This document shows, in pieces, positions 22,256-34,000 of a stretch of 64,000 bases of DNA. Numbering within the stretch: the stretch's first letter is position 1; each line of letters begins with the position of its first letter. This DNA is from Lytechinus variegatus (Eukaryota; Echinodermata; Echinoidea; Temnopleuroida; Toxopneustidae). Below the pieces are notes generated by a model. That model was not told the DNA's origin. It saw only the letters and a program-made list of their open reading frames with translations, and ran no database searches. The stretch covers positions 27,279,934-27,343,933 of the forward strand of contig NC_054743.1 of the NCBI RefSeq assembly GCF_018143015.1. Reading direction: 5' to 3'. Position numbers and translations under genes: made by a program.

Positions 22256-23304
22256 TTATTATAAGAATTGAATTCTAATACTTCGTGACAGACAGACACA
22301 ACGGAAAGCAGTGAGTATTTTTGACTGAATTTCTTTATTGCACATTGCATATGAAATGTATTTAAAAAGCATCTCTAGCTAAATACAAAATGGAAGATCA
22401 GTATGATTTCACTGTAACTTAAGGCACATCATAATAGATATACGTGTTAGAAGAAATGTAATACGACTTCCGCTCATGGAAGAAAGCAGCTATAATGTAA
22501 TATAGACAACTTATCACAAAGTAATTGAATTCTAACCCAAAGGCAGCATCTCTTTTAGACCTATGGTCAGTCACAAGCAGCTTGCAGAGTGGTTGCTAAG
22601 AAGCATCAGATCGTCAGATGTTCGCTGGGACGAGCAATAATTATTGTTGATTCATTTCGACGTAAGATATACTTAAAAAAATATCCCGCTTGTATTGAAA
22701 ATGGCAAATGGCTCATTATGCATACTACATGTACATAATTATTATGATAAAAGTCGTTTAAATCCTACATGAATTTTTGTCTCTTTATCTTCTTTGAACA
22801 CTGTCACATGGAACAATAATTATTTCAAAGATTCCTGTCATGTTTACGATACAGTGTCTTCAGAGCACAAAACCCTCGAGGAATAGTTGCCCAATACATA
22901 TATATTAGAGAAACCTTGTGACCTATGAAGTGTAAGTCGGTATTACTACTTACACTCAAAGTAATTATTATGCAGTAAAGATAAATAAATACCGGAGACA
23001 TATAAATTCCAAGTAAAGGTTTAAAAAAAAACACATTTGATATCCCACATACACCTTGTGTACATTTTGATATGATAAATAAGAGAAAGGAAACACGGGC
23101 CATTTCAGAATACGCGCCTCCTTGACGTTATTTTATAACTAACTCATTACGTGGTATACTGCATATTGTGGAAATTCAATAATTTTGAATATACTATGGG
23201 GAGCAAGTAATTCTGAAATGAAACTTTGGCCCCTCTAGGGTATCGAGTCCTTTCTTGTTCATCAGTATGATACACCCCCCCCCCCGGAAAACAGCGTCAT
23301 TCTA

Positions 23305-23717
23305 TGACGGGCCGTTCATGTCATAAGCCGTCATTCATTCACTCACTAGAGCATGCTGAGTGAGTGAATGATTTGTACGTATTTTACAATCACTCACTCG
23401 GGAGAGTGAATGATTGAAGAGTTTCATCCGATCATAGAGCTAGAATCGTTATAGAGATCCCCCTTACTGAAGTGGTTTTACATCCATTCAAGTGGATTTA
23501 AATCTAATTGAGTGAATGTACAATCCCGGGTACAACCACTCTAGTGAATGTACAACCACTTCAGTGAGGGGGGTCTCGATAACGATTCTAGTTCTCTGAT
23601 TGGATAAAAATCATCAATCATTCACTCTCCCGAGTGAGTGATGGTAAAATACGTACAAATCATTCACTCACTCGAGTGAGTGAATGAATGACGGCTTATG
23701 GCATGAACGGCCCGTCA
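23305..23717. mobile_element. Very long palindromic element, about 413 bp, arms near 200 bp
   Basis: Left tgacgggccgttcatgtcat and right atggcatgaacggcccgtca are inverse. The match continues through tcattcattcactcact, ttgtacgtattttac, actcgggagagtgaatgatt and tagaatcgttat, to ccccc near the centre. Many sub-palindromes of cactcactcgagtgagtg lie inside. No clear target duplication; it sits 0.6 kb beyond the transporter stop. Confidence 0.75.
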
Positions 23718-23816
23718 TTCTGCTACTCCATCCCAGATGTTCCTACAAAAGCCATGTATAACATCTAAACCTTCAGTATACCATGAAGATGCGAGGCAGC
23801 AAATTATCAAGCTTGC

Positions 23817-23822
23817 TTTATT
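23817..23822 (-). terminator. Candidate polyadenylation signal for the SLC16-like gene
   Basis: AATAAA on the minus strand, about 530 bp past the stop at 24349. It lies between the stop and the palindromic element at 23.3-23.7 kb. AT-rich sequence makes chance hits common. Confidence 0.3.
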
Positions 23823-24348
23823 CGGTGGTACTTCTAACGTAATGATGACGCTTCACGATTTCACACACTTAGTCCCTTTTTTGCATTATTTTCGACAGAA
23901 GCGCAGTGGAGGTATTCGTATCAATCTAAGGCATCTTGCATACATTTACAATTAAATTCCCTTTAATATACACATCGTCGTAATCTAATTAAAATACTCC
24001 ATGATTACATATATACATTTTAATCACGATTCACATGCATATATTATCTTATATACAAATCTCTCAGTTCTCAGTTTCTGTGACTATGTTCATAAATACA
24101 TGTACAACTTTTGGCAAAATGATAAAGCTGTATGGAAAACGAAGCGAATAAGATCTTCATAAGATCACCTTTCATGAGTAATGTCACCACTATAACAAGT
24201 CGTTACTCCCTGAAGGTTTCAATGAAATCCTCGATTCTGACTACTGAAAAGAACCGGTCATTGACCTGTTACTATAGCAACAGTCAGTCAATGACAACTT
24301 GAGGCAGTGAGGAGCAACGTTAAGAACCAGTGCCTTGGTTTCAAAAGT

Positions 24349-25055
24349 TTATACAGTTGTTTCCCTGTCCATGATGTTGATCATAGTCCCAAGTTCATCT
24401 GTGTGAGAGTCTATTCTGTGAACGATCCCATTCATCTCGAATTTGTTACCCTTGCGGACACGCCCATTCTGGTTTCCATGGTGATTGCTTTGGTTTCGAT
24501 TCCGCTGCGCATACGGCGATCTACTCCCCTCCTCTTCCAGCCCATACGCATTGGCTAGAACGCCTTTGCTGCCGAACCCCTCTGTAAAGACCCCAGCGTA
24601 TCTGTAGATTTCTCCGTTGCTACGGACGCCGTTTGGATGATGATTACCATTGCTGTGCGAATCATGTTTTTCCATGATGATGCGAGTGTCGCTTGGTGAC
24701 AGAATATCTCTCCTATAACTCCTCCTCCTTCCGCGGTCATCCTCTAAACCACGTCTGTCATCGAAGCCTGCATCGTCTGTGCTCCCTCCTCGAAGCCTAC
24801 CTATCCCAGCTATCTCATCCCTGGAGTCATTTCCCATCATTGCTTCCATCTCCTTGGTCGCCATCGCCGACGTTGCCCCCTGGGGCATCATTGCCTCTCG
24901 CTCTTTCTCTGTGGCAGCGTCGGTCTTCTCGCCGTCGACGTCCTTTTCGTTCGAGTCGGGTCGAAGGAGAAAGAGGATGCAGGCGGTGACGATGGGAGGT
25001 ACACCTGAGCAGATGAAGGCGATTGTGTAAGTACCGGTCATGTCGTAAATCAAAC
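24349..25055 (-). CDS. SLC16-like transporter exon 5 (helix 12, C-terminal tail, stop)
   Basis: The acceptor cgtcacag lies above 25055. It begins LIYDMTGTYTIAFICSGVPP (helix 12) and runs into a hydrophilic tail rich in Asp, Glu, Arg, Gly, Asn and His, ending MINIMDRETTV at TAA (24349-24351). The C-terminal ETTV fits a class I PDZ ligand (S/T-x-V). The family often has short tails, so this one is long. Confidence 0.9.
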
Positions 25056-28000
25056 CTGTGACGTGAAAGAGAGGGATACGAATATTAGCGCGTATCGGAA
25101 GTGGATCGTTGGAATTATTTCAAGTAATCAGAATATCTACTCTTATCACCCTGGGGCTATGGACGTGAAGACGCACCCGGTTCATCTGAAGTTGGAAGGA
25201 CCACAAGCTGTATCATTTTAATTCTCATTTCATTTTTTTCTAATTCAATTCAAACGGAACCTCTCTCAGTCCATGGACTGTCCTTCAGTAGCGCCAACTC
25301 ACGAAGCACGACGGATTCAAGAATCCAGTGAATTTACTGAAAGTTCCCGTAAAATGACAATGAACTGCTGGGAGGTCTTTGTCGAAAATTAGTGAACCAG
25401 AAGAGCAGTTTCGTCCAAAGTTTCTGAGCTGACGAAAATGCTGTCTAGACTTCTTGGTTGCTCATTGTCATGAAGGGCATTTGTCAATAGATTTTCTATG
25501 TTCTAGAATCCGCCATGCGTCGTAGAAGCTAAAACTCCCTATTGAGGTAAATGAGTACACGTTAAGGTGACCGCACACCTTACGTTTGGTCTGCGACTCA
25601 ATTTGAAATAAAACGTAGTAGAATTTGATGTTAATATTGAGACTTGGAATATCTTACAGAATAATGTTCGAAATCATCGTACGAATACCTATATTCAAAT
25701 CTGTGACAATGCTATCATCCTTCTTATAACAAAAGCAAATTTAATATCTACATGTAGTCGTGACGTCATAGCAGTCATACGATTGGCAACGAGTTGAAAC
25801 TAATTAGGCTTTTACTCCAAAATAAAGGCTTGCAATCTTTCAAAACGGTTATATTAGTATTCTTTCAATTAATTTTAACGTTAAATAAAATATGTTCCAT
25901 TCACATTTTCAGAAAATGAGGAAAATGCGATTTGTTCCAAAATCGGATCGCGAACAGTCGTAAGGTGTGCGGTGGCCTTTAGATACACTGACCGCTGTTG
26001 ATAAATTAGCAGCACGAGCTAAAGTCGGTGTATTTGCGCTTTGTAATCTTAAAATCGATATACAAATGCAGCTGCTATTATTATTATTACTCTGAAAATA
26101 TTAATCTGTGTATCACTAAATAATGGAGATTAAATTCCAATAACGTATTTTTTAAAATCAAATCATGAGAGAAGTAATGGAGAAAGGCTCATTATTCACA
26201 TTCTATTCAAAACCCTTATCAGTTAAACAGTATTGGAGGTGGCGCTCTAACATTGCAGTAAGGTTTGGGATGGACTGCTGCTTACGTCTCGATTTCAAAA
26301 GAATTATGAAAGAGAATCTTCAGAACACTCATAAAAAAGTAAGTTTAAGGTTAAGTAATATAAACACTTTTTCTTTGAATATTTTCTGGTAGAAAGTTTT
26401 TCGGAACGATTGGAAACCTAATGTTCTATATTCTTTATAACATCATTGTCGTTTATTGAAAAAGACAATACCAGAAAAAAAAAACGTGAACAAAAAGAAT
26501 AACAGTTTAAGGTTAAGTGAACCCTGATATGAGAAACCCCCAAAATATGTTTAGAAAAAAAAAGGTAGTCACCTGCTACCGGAGGACCAATCATCATCGG
26601 AATGGACATGAGACCCAGGACACTTCCGATTGCCTGGGACGCCCTCTGCGGCCCCACCAGATTGAAGGCAATGGGACCCATCATCGAGACGAACGCACCA
26701 TCGAAAACTCCCATAATGAGGATGAGAATGCAAAGACCAATGAAGTTTCGAATGACGGGCATCAGCGTTGTCGAGACGCCGATGACAAGGAAGGCGATCT
26801 AATGAAACAAAAGATAAATTAAATGCGATTATCATGTTGGCGGTGTTTTGATGAATACTGTTATTCTTCAATGTGGAATTTGGAAAATACTTTACAGTAT
26901 GATTTATGGGGAGAAGCCTCATTTCATAAAGCAATAAAATCGGCAGATTAAAAATCATGTTGCATATTGATTTGGGTAATAAGAAATATGCGACGGGTTT
27001 AGCTATACTTGATTTATATGGCTTCAAATTAGGGCGGCTCGACAGGGGGCAGACCCCCGCCACCGATGGCTTTCCAAGATAAGAAAGGAAGAGCAAAGTA
27101 AGAGAAAGGGGAAAGGAAATAATCAAGAGAGAAGAATATACAAAGAAGGAGATATTGGCTGTGTGGTACCCCAAAAGAGCATTACACCAGTTGATTGTAT
27201 AAACAGCTTGGATGCCGCTCTTAGCACACTCAACAAAAATTTCCAAGCTACTGCCCTGAACGGAGTTATACGAACTTGGATGACGAATGGCTGCTTTTGA
27301 GAAGTTGCAAATTTCCAAATCAATTGTCAAGCGCACACTATAACAAAAGTAGGTTAGTAGAAATAGCATTGTGTTCATACCTGTTGGATATAGACGGGGT
27401 TGATCTTTGGATGGTCACTTAAGAATCCTGAGACAAGTCGACCGAGTCCCGATGTAGCACCAAGGCACATGATAAGAACCTCCGCTCTTGCTTCAGGAAG
27501 TGTGTCATTGACATGTTTCACCTGCGATTAGAAAAAAGGTGGTTCATACTGTAATTGTAAGGGATGAATAGACTGTTGAGGTAACAGATTCCTATATCAG
27601 AACCAAAAATTGCACCACGTGTTGGTCAAGGAACGCTGAGAAACTATACGGTCTGAAAAAATCATTCGAAATCATAAGTGAGTTGACGAGTTAGTGAGTA
27701 CCATAAAGATTCTTCATTGTTACGATGGGTTACTTCGTGAGAGTTTTCACGATGGTGTTTGGAATAATCGCAAAATCGTTTGAACTAAAAAGGAACAGAC
27801 TTTACCTAAAATCAGAAAGTGGATAATTCATAAGTGTCGTTGAAATATTCTAACATCCTCATCTCCATCATCGTCAGTTTATTAATGATTTTACAAAGAC
27901 TTTTATCAATTCGTTTTCAGTCAGAGCGTCTCTATATTATTTGTATTATTGCAATGTTTTGAAATAATTTCCACTCATTCATCTTTAGCAAACGACACAC

Positions 28001-31000
28001 GAAGTGATGTTATACTCACCAAATGAAAGAAAGGCACGAAATATCCAAAGAGTCCTAGCGGGACCCCTATGGCCCATATCCTGTAGTTCCTCTCCTTCCA
28101 TATACTGACATCAATTATACTGCTACAAGAACACTTGCTACATTTCAATCTCCTGCACAGCCTCCTACAGCATCCTATATTTTCCTGAAGGTCACTATCA
28201 TCATCTGTCCTCTGGACGGAAGTATAGTCCTCCTTCAGGTCCAGGACCTCAACCGCTTCCGGTCGAGGTCGAAAGGTCAGACTGCCAACAAGCATGACGA
28301 AGATGATGGAGCTCTGGAACCAAAGGCAAGGTCCAAGTCCATGGTTGTTGAGGATCTCCCTCATGGCAATGGGTAAGACAATGGTGAAGATGGCACTGCC
28401 GAAGGTGACCAGACCGTTTGCGACACCTAGGCGCTTCTGAAAGTATATCCCAAGGATGTAAAGGGAGGGTTGATAGGCGATGGCAAAGCCTAGACCCATA
28501 GCAAATCCATACGTAATGTACATGTGTTCTATTTTGGTTGCGAACGAACTGGCTAGGACACCAGCAAGAGCAAGGGCGCTACCTATGACAGCCGCGGGTC
28601 GGCAACCGAGTTTGTCCGTGATGATACTGGCGAAAGGGGACATGAAGAATGTGAGTCCTGCGCAGACCGCACCGATCCATGCTGTAGTGAAAAAAGAAAC
28701 AATAAGAAGGTTTGATCAAGACAAGATATTATTGGAAAATGATCCCTAAAGTTTCGTCATCATCAGTGCTTTATGTTTTCAGCTAACCCACCTCAAAGTG
28801 GTCATCAGGTAGGAAGGTAATAACATAATCTTTATAAGTCGTCTAGAATATTGGATCTGCTTCTTCTAAAGGTTTCCATGGCGAAGAAAGAGAGTGTTGT
28901 GGTTTCAGGGTACACCATGTATTCTTCCGTGGGCATATGTTGGTCCTGAAAAGGGCCACCCAAACTCGTCGTTTAAGGGTGTACCGTGAAACCACTGCAC
29001 TCTGGATCGACGTCGTTCACAAGAATTAAAAGCAAACAAACACACAGTCCTGGGGAACGTTTCATGAATGGACTTATCAGACGTTTTATCCGACAAGTCC
29101 TGTTTGATCCGACAGTTACCATGGTGACAGTGCTTCTAAGCCAATCAGAATAAAAAAAGTTGTCAGATCTGAGAACTTGTTGGACAAAAATGTTGATTAA
29201 ACGCTCCCCTTACCCATAATGGTTTTAGTTTGACTTGTAACATGACTAATGACAACTGTGATAGATGGATATAGCAACTGTATTCGCCCCTCAAAAAATA
29301 TTATTTAAAACATTTCAAAAGAACGATTACTGACGATTGTTATATAAACTGTGAACGAATACTATAAAAAATGCATCATCAAAATGAATGTAAATAAATA
29401 TACCAAAATTACACAGTCATGATGGTTAGTATAAAGTACTGAAATAAATCTCGTATTCGTAAATATTAAAACCAGCGCCCTCTATACGTGTTAAAACTCT
29501 ATGACTTACTTTAGAAAGTCGATTATCTGATCTGTCACAAATGTGGATGCCGTAATACTATGGATGACGGTAAACATGTGATAAGACCTCCTCTCACAAA
29601 ACGACAACAAACAAGGCATGATAAAAGGTTGATTTTTTAAGAGCATGTCTGTCAGATTCATGGCATCAATTGATGACAACTATCGTAAACAAATCGAAAA
29701 AGTTCACAGTGCCAAAAAGATCTTTGAAAGGATGGTTCATTCATATCTTATCATCTCGTTAACCTCCTTGAACAGCCATTAATCAACCACTGTTGACTTT
29801 GAAATATCTTGTCATATCATAACAATCACAGTCCACGCTTGATTGTGTTTGAAGTAAAAACAGAAAATATTCAAATGTGAACCAGGGCAGACATAATACA
29901 CGAAGATAAATCTCGCGATAATCCTGCATGAATTCATGCTCACGTTAAAACCCGTATGTTATAACAAAGTTATTATTTTGGTAGAAGCCTGTAAAGGCGC
30001 TGTCACACCTTGGCGTTTTAGACAGCGTATGCCCGACGTATGAGGAATTTGGCGAATACGCTGGCATACGTCGAATACGTTACGGGTAAGTTTTGCATAC
30101 GTTAAGAGTACGCTAAAACACGCTGGTATACGTCGTCATACGGCACAAAATTTTTCGACGTATGCCAGCGTATGGCTCATACGTCCCGCATACGCGGGCC
30201 ATAAGTTGTAGGCAAGTTACGCGATCGTTGATACACGTTGACACACGTTACTCGTAAGTTACTCATAAGTCGATGTACGTCGAGATAATTAATGTCCAGC
30301 GTACCCTAAAACTTACTTCTAACCTATGAGTAACGTGCTTTGAACGTATGTGTAACTTAACTCCAACGTATATTGACGTATGAAGACGTGCTCCGGACGA
30401 CCACAAAACTTACTGAACGTGTTTATAACTTACAGCTACCGTATAATGGCGTATTGACAACGTTTATCATGTTTATAGGAATTGGTATATAAAGGTGGGG
30501 TTCACAGGAGTTTTCTTCGGCATGGTGTTGATAGGTGATGTATCGTGCGGTTATGATTTGAATAGTCGAGCGGCAGCCTTTTTATAGGCTACGACACGTG
30601 TTCGTCAGCAATACGCTGCCGCGCGCTATGCGTAAGTTAGGCTATCGTAGGGCATAAGTTGTGTACGCCAGCAATACGCTAAGCATTCGTTGGAATACGT
30701 TACTTATAAGTTAACGAAGCGTTCGATATAAGTTACTAATACGTTATGTATACGTCCAACTCGTTATGAATACGCTAAGTATACGCCCAGAGTTGAAAAA
30801 AAATCAAAGTTCAGCGTATGCCGACGTTTTAGAGAAATTTTGATACGTCGGGCATACGCTGTCTAAAACGCCAAGGTGTGACAGCGCCTTAAACAAGAAC
30901 ATGATGTTGGAAATAAATATTTCTGACAGCCGCGAATCAAGACCCCCCCCCCTTATTAACCTCCAAGATGATCCGTCAATATCATGTCTATGACGGAATC

Positions 31001-34000
31001 CCCCCCCCTCTGGATTCGTTAACAAAATAATTTGTCTTACTTAAAAAAAACACAAAACAAGAGCACATAGTTCCAATAATGCAAACAGCATTTCCATTTT
31101 TATTTGGAAGCAGGATAAAAGAGCATTGCACCTATGCCTTGCTCACGGGCGTAGGTGCCGTGGTCGGGGATCGAACCTTCTTTTAAAAAATTGGCTATTT
31201 CCGGGCTGCTCTTTTTTCGACGACAAAGTATCTTTGCCAAGATGCACCCAAAAGAAAATTCTGCTCCCCCTCCTCTTATAAAAATTTGGATCGTCAATTG
31301 TCGGGGGAGGGGAGCATGAAAGTCATCAGCACAGACCAAATAGCCTGCGATGATAATTTCAGTGAAATCCTCCGTTTTTATTGGCTCAGTACTCAGTAGG
31401 TCTGGCTTTTGACTGTTACTATGGTAACTGTAAGAGAAAGAAATCTTTCATGAAACGGTCCCTGATGTACCATGAAGAACGTGCAAAATGATATCTATCT
31501 TGATAAATATTGAACTATTTGCAGATTAGACTAACAAAAAATAATCAGATCCTGCAGCTTCTAAAAATAAAAAGTTCGTAACCCCACATACTAAGACAGT
31601 GCACGGTAGTGTGGTCTAGTGGTTTTATTTTATTATCATTCGACTCATAATTGAAAGGTTGTGGATTCGAATTCTAGCTCGGCCATCTCCACTTCCACAA
31701 AAAACCTAAGATTTCTATCGTCTATCATGTAAGGACAGCCATTATAACTGATTAAGTGTTTTTAATTAAGATTAATTTAATAAATTTATGTGTTTAATTA
31801 ATTGGTTTTATACCAGCTTGGCGTTGATCCGGTAGACAGCTGCTTTGCCGAGTAACTATGACTTCAACAGAAAAATACTGATCTAAAGAGTGTACCCCCT
31901 CCTCCCTTCCAAGCTATTGTAACTTCTAGCTATTTTGAATAACAACAGAAAGTCGGAGAACAATGACCGTTTGGCAAAATAACACATCAAAGAAAAAGAA
32001 AGTCCCGATTTTGCTTTTTTTTTAAGTTTAAAAGTCACATGCGTGTGCGAGGAACGCTCATACGAAATATAAAAGTGAAACTCCAGTAAATGAAGAATGA
32101 TTACCGGTGCATATAGCGAGACACACGTATTATTTTGTACTGGCTTTTATAAGTCATCACGAACATGACGAAGTATTAAAATAGCAATTCCTGAAACTCC
32201 ACCTTTTTCTGCTTTTATCGAAACCCGCCCCTTCTCACTGTTGGCGTGTACAAAGCCCACTCAATTCTTTGTGAAATGAGAGAGATCAAATATGGTTATT
32301 GAAACTGAGATCAGCTAATTTGCATACAATACTTTACGGACATGATAAATGCTCAATTATTCTTTAGCGAGCAGTGCAGTTTTCTATATGGTCATGAATG
32401 ATGGAATTGGAGTAGTATAGAAAATAAATGTAGTTACTGATGCGAGATTAAGTACCTATTTAACATGTTTAACGCCAAGAGGGTATTAATGGAGAAGGGG
32501 TGAATGAGATTGTTTTTGTCAGTGGGTATTCTGCCTTTTAAAATATAACTAGCAGATATACCAGTGTATGTGGCAAGCTCGATAGTAATGTAGGATCTAT
32601 TTTATTATAGTGTATATAATAACAAGATGTTTTCAATTAGAAACATGCGTTAAATGTAAATGTTCATTTTGATATGAATAAATGAATTGAGTAATTTGAA
32701 GTTATTTGGTGTTATTGTGTTAACCATAATCTTGAAAGGCAATCTGGATCCCGTCTTACAAAGAGTTACGATTGATCCAATCAATCGTAACTCTATGGAA
32801 ATCCATCAGTGTCATAATTTTTTTCTACAGGAAATGTGCAAAATGTCCTTTGTAAACAAAGGAGAACACCCCAAACTGTCAAGAAATCAATGAATTTAAG
32901 GATATACATTCATATTTAGAAAAAAAAACTTGAGCAAACATGCATTTTATATGCTGACTTTGCTGGCTTTCCATAGTTGCAATTGATCGGATCAATCGCA
33001 ACTCTTTGTAAGACGGTGCCCTGATCTTTATGTATAATGTATGATTGCTTGTATGTTGATTTATTGTATATGAAATGTGTATAGTTTGTAAAACAACTTG
33101 AAGTAGATCTAATTTAGTTGAATTTGGGGTCCTAATTTCAAAAATAACAAGACTATACCGTTGATAATGGCGTGCTTACCAATTTTTGTGTGTGTGTTTT
33201 AGATATACTTGAAAATATTGCTCTACATTCAAAATAACCTATGATAGAGCTTGATAAGGGGTTCCGAGGGGGGGGGGCTGTGTGTGATAATGTCCCCCCC
33301 CCCGCGTAGGGATAGTAATTTATATTTCACTTGTGGTAGAAATTTGCACCAGACGGTGACTGGCCGTTTTCTTTTACTTTGACCAAATGGCAATTCCCTC
33401 ATTTATAGACTGGTTCATATGCAAAGTGCAAGTTAACTTTCTGCCGGTTAGTAAGTTTCTGTCCATGCAATGACCCGGCTCGCTGACATGTATTTTGCAC
33501 AGTGTGCAAAGAAAACTTCGAATCCAATATTTTGTGGGAAAAACGACCCCAAAAAAGCCCGTTATAGAAACGTATTTCTTGAATCTGCATGTGAAATCAG
33601 TAAGTCCAAAATGTTTTATGCATGTTTTTTTTATTATGTAATGGTAATTACCATTATATCAATGTAATTTTTTTCTTCTCCTTTTTGGGGGGAGGTGGGG
33701 TGATATTCGTTTGGCAAGCAAATCCAGCAGAGAGTGACATGCGAAATGATCAATTTTCTTCTGGGTTGGGAGGAAAGGGGTGAACGTTATTTGCTGTAAC
33801 ATAACAATGTTGTATGGTAGGACAATGACTTTGATTTGGGGGGCCAAGAGTACCCCCCCCCCCACACCATTAGAACATCCATCCACACCCCTCTGCTCCG
33901 TTCCTTCGACCTCTGACCAACTTATCAACCACTCGAGACCTATTTTTGTTTTGAAGTGTCGTAAACTTTATTGATTACATTCAGTTTGAGAGTGCAAGGT

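Noticed and set aside
24190-24330. Relative of the 158-bp MITE family
   Set aside because: Only the gttactatagcaac-type palindrome and its surroundings resemble it. The ends are not visible, as also at 31.35-31.46 and 54.90-54.96 kb.
24307-25030. Plus-strand open frames over exon 5
   Set aside because: Antisense shadows of the transporter tail.
26569-27378. 269-codon minus-strand open frame spanning exon 4 and the neighbouring intron
   Set aside because: It reads exon 4 of the transporter in a wrong frame and runs through intron 3. The spliced model explains the region better.
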